Source of the DNA: Gammaproteobacteria bacterium
GTDB taxonomy: Bacteria; Pseudomonadota; Gammaproteobacteria; Pseudomonadales; Oleiphilaceae
Direction of reading: 5' to 3'
Assembly (NCBI GenBank): GCA_029268325.1
Contig: JAJUGC010000041.1
Coordinates: 1-10,556, forward strand
Length of the DNA stretch: 10,556 bases
Position 1 is the first letter of the stretch, and every line of letters starts with the position of its first letter. The translations under genes and the position numbers were made by a program. The notes under the pieces were generated by a model. That model was given only the letters and a program-made list of their open reading frames with translations, did not search any database and had not been told where the DNA came from. Positions 1-5,731 of this stretch are shown piece after piece.

Positions 1-63
1 AATGTACAGCAATCTGTTTCGGGCGTGCTCAAAGCTTGGTTGCGGAAAGTCTTGTTCGTCCAT
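1..63 (-). CDS. possible 5' end of a hypothetical gene, cut by the window edge
   Basis: An ATG at 63-61 opens a frame that stays open for 21 codons to the window edge (starts MDEQDFPQPSFEHAR). It begins one base after the stop codon of the 97-codon gene upstream, so the two could be translationally coupled. No Shine-Dalgarno sequence stands in front of it, which means coupling would be needed if it is real. The visible residues match no family I recognise. The call rests only on position and an open frame, so it is weak. Confidence 0.35.
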   Translation of the reverse strand, partial: MDEQDFPQPSFEHARNRLLYI

Positions 64-64
64 A

Positions 65-358
65 TTAAGGAGTAACGGGTTGCTGCCAGCAGGCAACGAC
101 ATAATCAAAAACTTCTTCAATATAATCCAGGATGTAGCGCCGCAGATGCTCACCGTGGCGCTCATGTTCGGGAACCCTTGTTTCCAGCCATTCGCTGCCG
201 CCATCAAACAACACCCGGCTTGGGTTTTCTGCCTGGTCCACGATCTGGAATTGTCCGCCTTGGAAGGCGAGTACACGGTGGCCCAAGGCCATCTGGCTAA
301 GCTCTGACGGCTCGAGGGACTGAATCAGGCGGATGGCATCGAACAATCTGGGTTCCAC
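65..358 (-). CDS. small hypothetical protein, 97 aa
   Basis: This is a 97-residue acidic, soluble-looking protein with no signal peptide and no membrane segment. The start chosen is a GTG (358-356) with GGAG seven bases upstream. The middle (about residues 28-62) alternates hydrophobic and polar residues, as in a small beta-rich fold, and the C-terminal third is likely helical (RRYILDYIEEVFDYVVACW). I do not recognise the family. It lies downstream of dodecin on the same strand, with 64 bp between, and could share its transcript. An overlapping open frame of similar length runs on the opposite strand (2-307). I prefer the minus strand because all neighbours to 3689 read that way and a ribosome binding site is present. 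Confidence 0.5.
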   Translation of the reverse strand: MEPRLFDAIRLIQSLEPSELSQMALGHRVLAFQGGQFQIVDQAENPSRVLFDGGSEWLETRVPEHERHGEHLRRYILDYIEEVFDYVVACWQQPVTP

Positions 359-422
359 GGGTAGGCTCCGGCCAAGCGGTGGTAAAGGTGATGCTATTGG
401 TTGCGACGCATCTGGAAGCTGG

Positions 423-632
423 TTAGTTCACGATAAATGTCACCTTGAGCATCACCCGATACTGGGAAACCTGGCCATTTTCAACCTTGACTTCCTGTTC
501 CTTAACCCAGGCACTCTTGATGTTTTGTATCGTCTGGGATGCCTTTTGAATACCGCGTACGATGGCATCCTCAAAGCTGTTGGGGGATTCGGCGGATATC
601 TCGATGACCTTGGCGATACTGGTTTCAGCCAT
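423..632 (-). CDS. dodecin family flavin-binding protein
   Basis: This 69-residue protein fits the dodecin family: a short beta strand (AKVIEISAESPNS), one long helix (about residues 18-39, FEDAIVRGIQKASQTIQNI), then two strands ending in YRVMLKVTFIV. Dodecins assemble into hollow dodecamers that bind flavins (riboflavin, FMN or lumichrome, sometimes with CoA) in the cytoplasm. They are thought to buffer free flavin and quench its photochemistry. W42 sits just after the helix, where family members stack an aromatic ring on the isoalloxazine. The ATG at 632-630 is preferred over an in-frame ATG eight codons upstream because AGGAG lies 7 nt before it and the family begins there. The gene is apparently monocistronic or leads into the 97-codon gene. 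The flavin preference cannot be read from the sequence. Confidence 0.88.
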   Translation of the reverse strand: MAETSIAKVIEISAESPNSFEDAIVRGIQKASQTIQNIKSAWVKEQEVKVENGQVSQYRVMLKVTFIVN

Positions 633-720
633 TGCGATACTCCTTTCTTGATGCATGTGGTAAGGGGCCAGATACGGTCCTTCATGAGTGGCTCAGTGGG
701 TCGGCCACGGCTGCCCCATT

Positions 721-747
721 GTTCTGTAATATCCAGGTTCTGTAATA
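721..747. repeat. tandem 11-bp direct repeat upstream of dodecin
   Basis: GTTCTGTAATA occurs at 721-731 and again at 737-747, a 16-bp period (about 1.5 helical turns). The 5 bp between are unrelated. On the dodecin strand it reads TATTACAGAAC twice, 89-115 bp before the start codon. Its role is unknown; paired half-sites for a regulator or overlapping promoter elements are possible. Confidence 0.6.
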
Positions 748-781
748 CCCCGTTTGCGCGGCCCATCTCCGATAGGGGTAT
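745..781. repeat. inverted repeat ATACCCC / GGGGTAT upstream of dodecin
   Basis: ATACCCC (745-751) and GGGGTAT (775-781) form perfect 7-bp arms around a 23-bp spacer. The left arm overlaps the second direct repeat at 737-747 and is part of the word TAATACCCCG (743-752), which recurs upstream of acsA. The centre lies about 130 bp upstream of the dodecin start, a reasonable distance for an activator or repressor site. This is seen directly; the regulatory role is inferred. Confidence 0.45.
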
Positions 782-979
782 GAATAACATGCTATAGATC
801 CCTGTCTGGAGTTCACAATGAATGCTATCGAAGTGGTCTGCTCTCCTTGAGTGGAGCCGGGAGGACGGGGCGGTTTGCTGGGGTCGAGGCAAAGCTATAG
901 CCGTGGACTGGGTGGCAAAATAGCACCTAGCTGGAAGGGGCAGGTGAGTGTAACCCTGTGTCCAGGCGCCAGGCTTGTG

Positions 980-1636
980 CTAGTTGGGTGAGGAGGGCTG
1001 CTCGACTTCCAGTTGCTGCATGGCAATGACCGCCTGGGTGCGGTTACGTACTCCCAACTTTTTAAAGACTGCGGTCATATGAGCTTTGACGGTTGCCTCG
1101 GAGACATCCAGTTCGTAGGCAATCTGCTTGTTAAGCAGGCCTTCAGCCAGCATGCCGAGCACGCGGAATTGTTGCGGGGTCAGGCTTGCCAGTCTTTCCG
1201 AGAAGTCATTGGCGGCGGTGTCAATTTGCTGTAGCTGAGCTCCCATTTCCGGTGGCAGCCAAATTTCGCCGTTAAGCACATCCTGAATGGCCTCGGAAAT
1301 AGTGGGCAGGGGGGAGGATTTGGGAATAAAGCCCGCAGCTCCATGCTCAATGGCACGGCGCATAATGGGAGGATCCTCACTGCCGGAGATCACCACCACG
1401 GGTAAGGCGGGATATTGCCCGCGCATAAAGACGAGGCCGGAAAAACCATGGGCTCCCGGCATGTTCAAATCCAGAAGCAGCAGATCTGCCTCCGGGTTTG
1501 CCTCTACGGCTTGCTGCAGCGCGGTGATGCTGTCGGCCTCAATAATATTGACGCCGGAGACTGTTTGGGTGACCGCCTGGCGAAGTGCCGCTCGAAACAG
1601 CGGATGGTCGTCGGCGATAATGACGAGCCGGGACAT
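980..1636 (-). CDS. crbR: NarL/FixJ-type response regulator, probable activator of acsA (CrbR/ErdR-like)
   Basis: This is a 218-residue two-component response regulator. The receiver domain covers about residues 3-122: acidic pair D9/D10, phospho-acceptor D56 (in LLLLDLNMPG), switch S84 and conserved K106. A LuxR-type helix-turn-helix covers about 152-205 (LTPQQFRVLGMLAEG, then NKQIAYELDVSEATVKAHM). It should bind DNA as a dimer once phosphorylated. The ATG at 1636-1634 is chosen because the receiver fold begins at once and GGGAG lies about 10 nt upstream; earlier in-frame ATGs add a non-homologous tail. It sits 112 bp downstream of acsA on the same strand. In Vibrio and Pseudomonas the CrbS/CrbR (MxtR/ErdR) pair controls acs, so this gene is probably CrbR. 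The symbol rests on this synteny and the domain type; the sensor CrbS is outside the window. Confidence 0.85.
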   Translation of the reverse strand: MSRLVIIADDHPLFRAALRQAVTQTVSGVNIIEADSITALQQAVEANPEADLLLLDLNMPGAHGFSGLVFMRGQYPALPVVVISGSEDPPIMRRAIEHGAAGFIPKSSPLPTISEAIQDVLNGEIWLPPEMGAQLQQIDTAANDFSERLASLTPQQFRVLGMLAEGLLNKQIAYELDVSEATVKAHMTAVFKKLGVRNRTQAVIAMQQLEVEQPSSPN

Positions 1637-1679
1637 AGCGAAGACGTCTCCCATCGATAAAGTATTTTTTAGAGATATA

Positions 1680-1708
1680 GGGATAGCCATGATGACCCGG
1701 CAAGTCAA
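1680..1708 (-). promoter_or_regulatory. candidate promoter for the response regulator gene
   Basis: On the minus strand TTGACT (1708-1703) is followed after 17 bp by TATCCC (1685-1680). The -35 box matches 5 of 6 consensus positions and the -10 box only 3 of 6. It lies 44-72 bp before the response regulator start, in the gap after acsA. It would allow expression separate from acsA, although read-through from acsA is equally possible because no clear terminator lies between them. Confidence 0.25.
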
Positions 1709-1748
1709 TTGTTAAGTTAATAAATGCTTATAAACTGGTGATTTTTTC

Positions 1749-3689
1749 TCAGTTGCATGCTTTTCGGCTCTCAATCAGGTCATCTACGACCGAGGGGTTG
1801 GCGAGGGTTGAGGTATCGCCGAGAGAGTCCAGTTCATTGGCAGCAATTTTGCGGAGGATGCGGCGCATGATCTTCCCGGATCGGGTCTTGGGAAGGTCCT
1901 GGGTCCACTGGATAATGTCCGGAGATGCAATGGCGCCAATTTCTTTCCTGACCCAGCCCACCAGTTCCTTCCTTAGTTCCTCGCCCGGCTCTTCACCGGA
2001 GTTAAGGGTGACGTAGACGAAGATGCCTTGGCCTTTGATTTCGTGGGGGAATCCTACCACTGCGGCTTCCGCCACTTTGGGATGGGCGACCAGGGCGCTT
2101 TCGATTTCTGCGGTTCCCATGCGGTGGCCGGATACGTTTAGCACATCATCCACCCGTCCGGTAATCCAGTAATACCCATCTTCGTCGCGACGGGCGCCAT
2201 CACCGGTAAAGTACATGCCTTTGAATGTGCTGAAGTAGGTTTGCACAAAACGTTCGTGGTCACCAAAGATCGTGCGCATTTGTCCCGGCCAGCTATCCAG
2301 GATAACCAAGTTTCCTTCGGTAGCTCCCTCCAGAATATTGCCTTCATGGTCCGCCAAGGCAGGCTGGATGCCGAAGAAGGGCAGGGTGGCAGAGCCGGGC
2401 TTGAGATCAGTGGCGCCGGGTAAGGGGCAGATCAGGACCCCGCCGGTTTCTGTTTGCCACCAGGTGTCTACGATTGGGCACCGGCCTTCACCAAATTGAC
2501 GGTAGTACCACTCCCAGGCGTTCGGATTGATGGGTTCGCCCACACTACCCAGGACTCTCAAGCTTTGTCGGCTGCTGCTTCTTAAGTGCTCATCCCCATC
2601 GGCCATAAGCGCACGAATGGCGGTGGGGGCCGTATAGAGAATATTGACTTGGTGCTTGTCGACAATCTGTCCCAAACGGGCCGATGTGGGGTAGTTGGGT
2701 ACGCCTTCAAAGATCAGGCTGGTTGCACCATTACACAGGGGGCCGTACAGGATATAGCTATGGCCTGTAATCCAGCCAAAATCGGCCGTGCACCAGTAGA
2801 TATCGCCTTCGTGATAATCGAATGCATATTGATGGGTAAGGGAGGCATAGACCAAATAGCCGCCGGTGGTGTGGACAACCCCCTTGGGGGCTCCCGTGGA
2901 GCCGGAGGTGTACAGGATGAATAGAGGGTCTTCCGCCGACATTTCTTCCGGCGGGCATTCGCCCGGTTGCTGCTCTACCAGGTCGTCATACCAGCGGTCT
3001 CTTTCATCGTTCCAGGCAATGGGGGAGCCGGTACGCTTCACGACGATCACTCTTTCCACGCAGCCAGCGCCCTGGGCAAGGGCATCCTCTACGTTTTGCT
3101 TGAGGGCAATACGTTTGCCGGCGCGCAGGCCTTCATCGGCCGTTACAACGATGCGCGAATTCCCGTTCTGGATACGGCTGGCTAACGCCTCCGAGGAGAA
3201 CCCGCCAAATACCACCGAGTGGATAGCGCCGATCCGTGCACAGGCCAGCATGGCAACGGCGGTCTCGGGAATCATGGGCATATAGAGAGTGACCACATCC
3301 CCTTTGCGGACACCTTCTGCCTTCAGGGCATTGGCGAAGCGGCAGACCTGCTCGTACAGCTCTTGGTAGGTAATGTGCTTGTCTTCCTCCGGGGAGTCGC
3401 CTTCCCAGATCAGGGCTGTCTGATCGCCGCGGGTTGCCAGGTGGCGGTCAAGGCAGTTGACGCTTGCGTTCAGCGTGCCGTCCTCGTACCACTTAATGGA
3501 AATGTGGGGATAGTCGTAGCTTGTGTTTTTTACACGGCTGTAGGGCTTAATCCAATCAAGTCGTTGCCCCTGGGTTCCCCAAAACCCCTCGGGATCCAGC
3601 AGGGATTGGGCGTACATGGCTTGGTATTGTGTCTGGTTGACCCAGGGCGTACGCAGAGGATTGGTTTGTATAGGATAGGTAGTGCTCAT
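1749..3689 (-). CDS. acsA: acetyl-CoA synthetase (AMP-forming)
   Basis: This 646-residue cytoplasmic enzyme converts acetate, ATP and CoA to acetyl-CoA, AMP and PPi through an acetyl-adenylate. The length is typical (Salmonella Acs has 652). Motifs of the adenylate-forming superfamily are intact: the phosphate loop TSGSTGAPKG (261-270), DTWWQTETGG (408-417), YFTGDGA (493-499), the hinge region ITGRVDDVLNVSGHR (509-523) and the C-terminal PKTRSGKIMRR with catalytic lysine K606. W411 corresponds to the tryptophan that restricts the acyl pocket to acetate (W414 in Salmonella), so acetate rather than propionate is the expected substrate. K606 is the lysine that Pat-type GNAT enzymes acetylate to switch Acs off and sirtuin-like enzymes restore. 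The ATG at 3689 has AGAGGT seven bases upstream. Probably activated by the adjacent CrbR-like regulator. Confidence 0.97.
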   Translation of the reverse strand: MSTTYPIQTNPLRTPWVNQTQYQAMYAQSLLDPEGFWGTQGQRLDWIKPYSRVKNTSYDYPHISIKWYEDGTLNASVNCLDRHLATRGDQTALIWEGDSPEEDKHITYQELYEQVCRFANALKAEGVRKGDVVTLYMPMIPETAVAMLACARIGAIHSVVFGGFSSEALASRIQNGNSRIVVTADEGLRAGKRIALKQNVEDALAQGAGCVERVIVVKRTGSPIAWNDERDRWYDDLVEQQPGECPPEEMSAEDPLFILYTSGSTGAPKGVVHTTGGYLVYASLTHQYAFDYHEGDIYWCTADFGWITGHSYILYGPLCNGATSLIFEGVPNYPTSARLGQIVDKHQVNILYTAPTAIRALMADGDEHLRSSSRQSLRVLGSVGEPINPNAWEWYYRQFGEGRCPIVDTWWQTETGGVLICPLPGATDLKPGSATLPFFGIQPALADHEGNILEGATEGNLVILDSWPGQMRTIFGDHERFVQTYFSTFKGMYFTGDGARRDEDGYYWITGRVDDVLNVSGHRMGTAEIESALVAHPKVAEAAVVGFPHEIKGQGIFVYVTLNSGEEPGEELRKELVGWVRKEIGAIASPDIIQWTQDLPKTRSGKIMRRILRKIAANELDSLGDTSTLANPSVVDDLIESRKACN

Positions 3690-3865
3690 GATTGTACCTC
3701 TAAGATGTTTATTGTTGTTAATAGAGTTGGATTTGCACTTAAGGTGTGTCGGTTAATTTGTATCCTGTAAGGCATTGGCCGGGGTATTAGACCTTTGTCT
3801 ATCTGAAGGCGTGGTGGAGTGGCGCGGTGCCATGCCGTGAACCGGGAAGGCTTCAAGGAGAGGAA
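3690..3865. promoter_or_regulatory. divergent intergenic control region, acsA / GNAT-nitrilase
   Basis: The two genes start 176 bp apart on opposite strands, so both promoters should lie here. For acsA, a plausible -10 box TATTAA (3723-3718 on the minus strand) would start transcription about 22 nt before the ATG. The sequence 17 bp upstream of it (CACCTT) is a poor -35 box, which fits an activator-dependent promoter. The word TAATACCCCG (minus strand, 3789-3780) lies about 70 bp upstream of that start point and is a candidate activator site. I see no clear promoter for the rightward gene. The assignments are inference from motif matching by eye. Confidence 0.4.
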
Positions 3866-5401
3866 ATGGTGACTGCCAGCGAGCATCATTTAAAGTTGCG
3901 CCATCTGCGCCATGGAGATTATCAGGCCGTCGGCCAACTGGTAGAGCGGGTGTATCCTGAGACCCCAAATAAATGGTCCAGGAGGCATTTTGAACGTCTG
4001 CTGGACCTGTTTGAGGAAGGGCAGCTCTGTATCGAAAATAACGGCGTTGTCGTGGCCGTTGCGTTGACGGTTCAGGTGGATTACACCCGCCACAGCGACC
4101 CGGATCGCTATGAGGACCTGCTCTTTAACCAGCCGGATGCCAAGCAGGAAGAGCAGGGCGATGCGCTCTACATTCTCGATCTCGTTGTGGAGCCGGAGTT
4201 TCGGGATATCCGCTTGGGGCAGCGGCTGCTGGAAGCCTGTAAGGACCTGTGTGGCGACAAGAACCTTAAGGCCGTGCTGGTAGGTTGCATCCTGTGGGAT
4301 TATGAGAAACAACCCGAGAGTCTGTCCGCTTCCCAGTATATCGATCAGGTGGAATGTAAGCAGGTCCATGACGAAGTGCTGAGCTTCTTCCTGAACAATA
4401 ATTTCGACCTGAAGCGCCTGTTACGTCGCCCCCGGAAAAAGGATCGCCCGGAACGTTTGGGGGCGCTGCTGGAGTGGGACAATATTTTTTATGAGTCCAG
4501 GGAGGCAGGGTTGGTCGGGGCGCCTAAAACCAATGTGCGCGTCGGTGTGGTGCAGTGGCAGATGCGCAAGGTCGAGACGCTTGAGGCCATGATGAAACAG
4601 GTGGAGTTCTTTATTAAGTCCATGTCCAGCTATAAAGCGGACTTTGCTCTATTTCCCGAGTTTTTTACTGCACCCCTGATGGGCTTGACCACTCAAGACC
4701 AGTCCATTGAAGGGATACAGAGGCTGGCGCTCTACAGCCCAAAGATCCTGGAGGAGATTTCCGGACTGGCGGTGGCCTACAACATCAATATCATTGCCGG
4801 CAGCTTGCCGGTGCTTGGTGAGGATGGTGAGCTCTATAACGTGGCTTATCTGTGCCGTCGGGACGGAACGGTGGATAGCCAGTACAAAATCCATCCTACT
4901 CCCAGCGAAAAGTTTGAGTGGGCCATGACCGGGGGCAACCGTCTGCGGGCCTTCGACACGGATTGTGGCAAGATCGGCATCCTGATCTGCTATGACGTGG
5001 AGTTTCCCGAGCTGGCGCGGTTGCTTTGTCTGGATGGTATGCGCATTCTGTTCGTGCCGTTTTGGACAGACACCAAGAACGGTTTTTTGCGGGTACAGCG
5101 GTGTGCGCAGGCCCGGGCTATCGAGAATGAGTGTTACGTCGCTGTGGCTGGCAGTTGTGGGAACCTGCCAGAAGTGAATAGTGTGGATATCCAGTACGCA
5201 CAGTCGGCAGTCTACTCACCCTCTGACTTCGCCTTTCCCCATGATGCCATCGTCTCTGAAACCACGCCCAATACTGAAATGGAGCTGCTGGTGGACTTGG
5301 ATATGGAGAAGCTGACCCGTCTGCGTAACGAAGGTGCTGTGACGAATTACAAGGATCGCCGCAAGGATCTGTATGAGTTGATCTGGAAGGGAGATAGGTA
5401 G
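3866..5401 (+). CDS. GNAT acetyltransferase - carbon-nitrogen hydrolase (nitrilase superfamily) fusion protein
   Basis: This is a 511-residue soluble two-domain protein. The N-terminal half (about 8-210) is GNAT-like: YILDLVVEPEFR then RLGQRLLEAC (about 102-125) are the beta4/alpha3 acetyl-CoA-binding region. The usual first glycine of the QxxGxG loop is an arginine (R116), while G118 is kept. The C-terminal half (about 224-510) is a nitrilase-fold amidase with the complete triad: E265 in LFPEFF, K341 in YKIHP and nucleophile C375 in ILICYDVEFPE. Nitrilase-fold enzymes cleave C-N bonds of amides or carbamoyl compounds through a thioester. Fusions of this kind are found in many bacteria, but I know of no settled substrate. 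The ATG at 3866 has AAGGAG 5 nt before it; an upstream in-frame ATG at 3827 lacks a good site. It stands alone and divergent from acsA. Domain assignment is firm, biochemical role unknown. Confidence 0.9.
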   Translation: MVTASEHHLKLRHLRHGDYQAVGQLVERVYPETPNKWSRRHFERLLDLFEEGQLCIENNGVVVAVALTVQVDYTRHSDPDRYEDLLFNQPDAKQEEQGDALYILDLVVEPEFRDIRLGQRLLEACKDLCGDKNLKAVLVGCILWDYEKQPESLSASQYIDQVECKQVHDEVLSFFLNNNFDLKRLLRRPRKKDRPERLGALLEWDNIFYESREAGLVGAPKTNVRVGVVQWQMRKVETLEAMMKQVEFFIKSMSSYKADFALFPEFFTAPLMGLTTQDQSIEGIQRLALYSPKILEEISGLAVAYNINIIAGSLPVLGEDGELYNVAYLCRRDGTVDSQYKIHPTPSEKFEWAMTGGNRLRAFDTDCGKIGILICYDVEFPELARLLCLDGMRILFVPFWTDTKNGFLRVQRCAQARAIENECYVAVAGSCGNLPEVNSVDIQYAQSAVYSPSDFAFPHDAIVSETTPNTEMELLVDLDMEKLTRLRNEGAVTNYKDRRKDLYELIWKGDR

Positions 5402-5410
5402 CTCCTCGTG

Positions 5411-5450
5411 GCCAGGGCCAGTTCTGCCTTTGATAGGGAATGGCTGGCTT
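5411..5450 (+). terminator. possible terminator after the GNAT-nitrilase gene
   Basis: Ten bases past the stop codon, GCCA (5411-5414) and GCCA (5417-5420) can pair with TGGC (5445-5448, counting one shared T/C register) and TGGC (5441-5444). This gives an 8-bp GC-rich stem with a 2-nt bulge and a loop of about 20 nt, and TT(T) follows. The T tract is short, so intrinsic termination would be weak. Confidence 0.35.
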
Positions 5451-5477
5451 TCGAGGAAAAACAGGTCTTTTCTAGGT

Positions 5478-5518
5478 CGCTGCCAAAGGGGGGGCTTGGA
5501 GAAGGGGAGCTGGCAGCG
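5478..5518. repeat. 8-bp inverted repeat with a G-rich loop
   Basis: CGCTGCCA (5478-5485) and TGGCAGCG (5511-5518) are perfect arms around a 25-nt spacer containing runs of seven and four G. No T tract follows, so it is not a canonical terminator. It lies between the GNAT-nitrilase gene and the nqr promoter and might act as a 3' stem-loop stabilising the upstream transcript, or as a protein site. Confidence 0.4.
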
Positions 5519-5569
5519 GGAGTTCAGGCCTACTAGCCAATTCCGGCATGAAAAGAACCTTTCTCTCGG

Positions 5570-5598
5570 TAGATATCTCCAGACCATGTATTTATAAT
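5570..5598 (+). promoter_or_regulatory. candidate sigma-70 promoter of the nqr operon
   Basis: TAGATA (5570-5575, 4 of 6 matches to TTGACA) is followed after exactly 17 bp by a perfect TATAAT (5593-5598). Transcription would start near 5605, giving a leader of about 127 nt before nqrA. This is the best promoter match in the 330-bp gap before the operon. It is assigned by eye and not tested. Confidence 0.55.
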
Positions 5599-5647
5599 TG
5601 TGCGGATTTTTTGGTAGGTCGCCACAGGGAGCTGATAGTGTTTATTG

Positions 5648-5658
5648 ACGCTTAGCGT
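5648..5658. repeat. 11-bp palindrome ACGCT-T-AGCGT in the nqr leader
   Basis: Perfect 5-bp arms flank a single central T. It lies about 43 nt downstream of the predicted nqr start point. A one-base loop cannot form an RNA hairpin without opening the closing pair, so a dimeric DNA-binding protein site is the more likely use, if it has one. Confidence 0.35.
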
Positions 5659-5666
5659 TCTCTTCA

Positions 5667-5715
5667 TTTGGAATTTGATTCCATAATCTGTGGTGGCCTG
5701 AAGTTCAATTCCAAA
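5667..5715 (+). promoter_or_regulatory. nqr leader with two mutually exclusive stem-loops
   Basis: TTTGGAATT (5667-5675) is perfectly complementary to AATTCCAAA (5707-5715), giving a 9-bp stem that can extend by two pairs past a bulged T. The same left arm also fits a local hairpin: TGGAAT (5669-5674) with ATTCCA (5678-5683) across a 3-nt loop. The two structures share bases and cannot coexist. The long stem ends 16 nt before the nqrA ATG and so overlaps the expected ribosome footprint, while the local hairpin would leave that region free. Alternatively TGGAATTTGATTCCA is simply a DNA operator. The pairing is seen; the switching role is inferred. Confidence 0.4.
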
Positions 5716-5731
5716 CTTGTAGGCGGGGCTA

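Larger units (their letters stand above)
633..979. other. 347-bp intergenic region between the response regulator gene and dodecin
   Basis: I see no convincing gene here. Open frames on both strands lack family resemblance and ribosome binding sites. It should hold the dodecin promoter, but no clear -35/-10 pair stands out on the minus strand. It does contain the repeats listed separately at 721-781. On the minus strand, a weak stem (CACCT/AGGTG, 946-942 with 928-924) followed by TTTT (917-920) about 35-60 nt past the response regulator stop could be a poor terminator. Confidence 0.5.

Noticed and set aside
333..797. 154-codon open frame on the plus strand over dodecin
   Set aside because: It covers the dodecin gene in antisense, has no recognisable domain, and dodecin is a firm match with a good ribosome binding site.
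959..975. CCAGG-CG-CCAGG with central GGCGCC as a terminator or attachment site
   Set aside because: It is a 5-bp direct repeat around a 6-bp palindrome with no T tract and no mobile-element gene nearby, so chance is enough to explain it.
3890..4369. 159-codon open frame on the minus strand within the GNAT-nitrilase gene
   Set aside because: It is antisense to a protein with clear domains and catalytic residues, and it shows no family resemblance of its own.
5488..5520. Possible G-quadruplex (runs G7, G4 and GGG)
   Set aside because: The connecting loops are 9-10 nt and only a split G7 gives four tracts, so the motif is weak. The inverted repeat around it is the clearer signal.
5216..5587. 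123-codon minus-strand open frame running into the nqr leader
   Set aside because: It overlaps the 3' end of the GNAT-nitrilase gene in antisense, and its product looks like no known protein.
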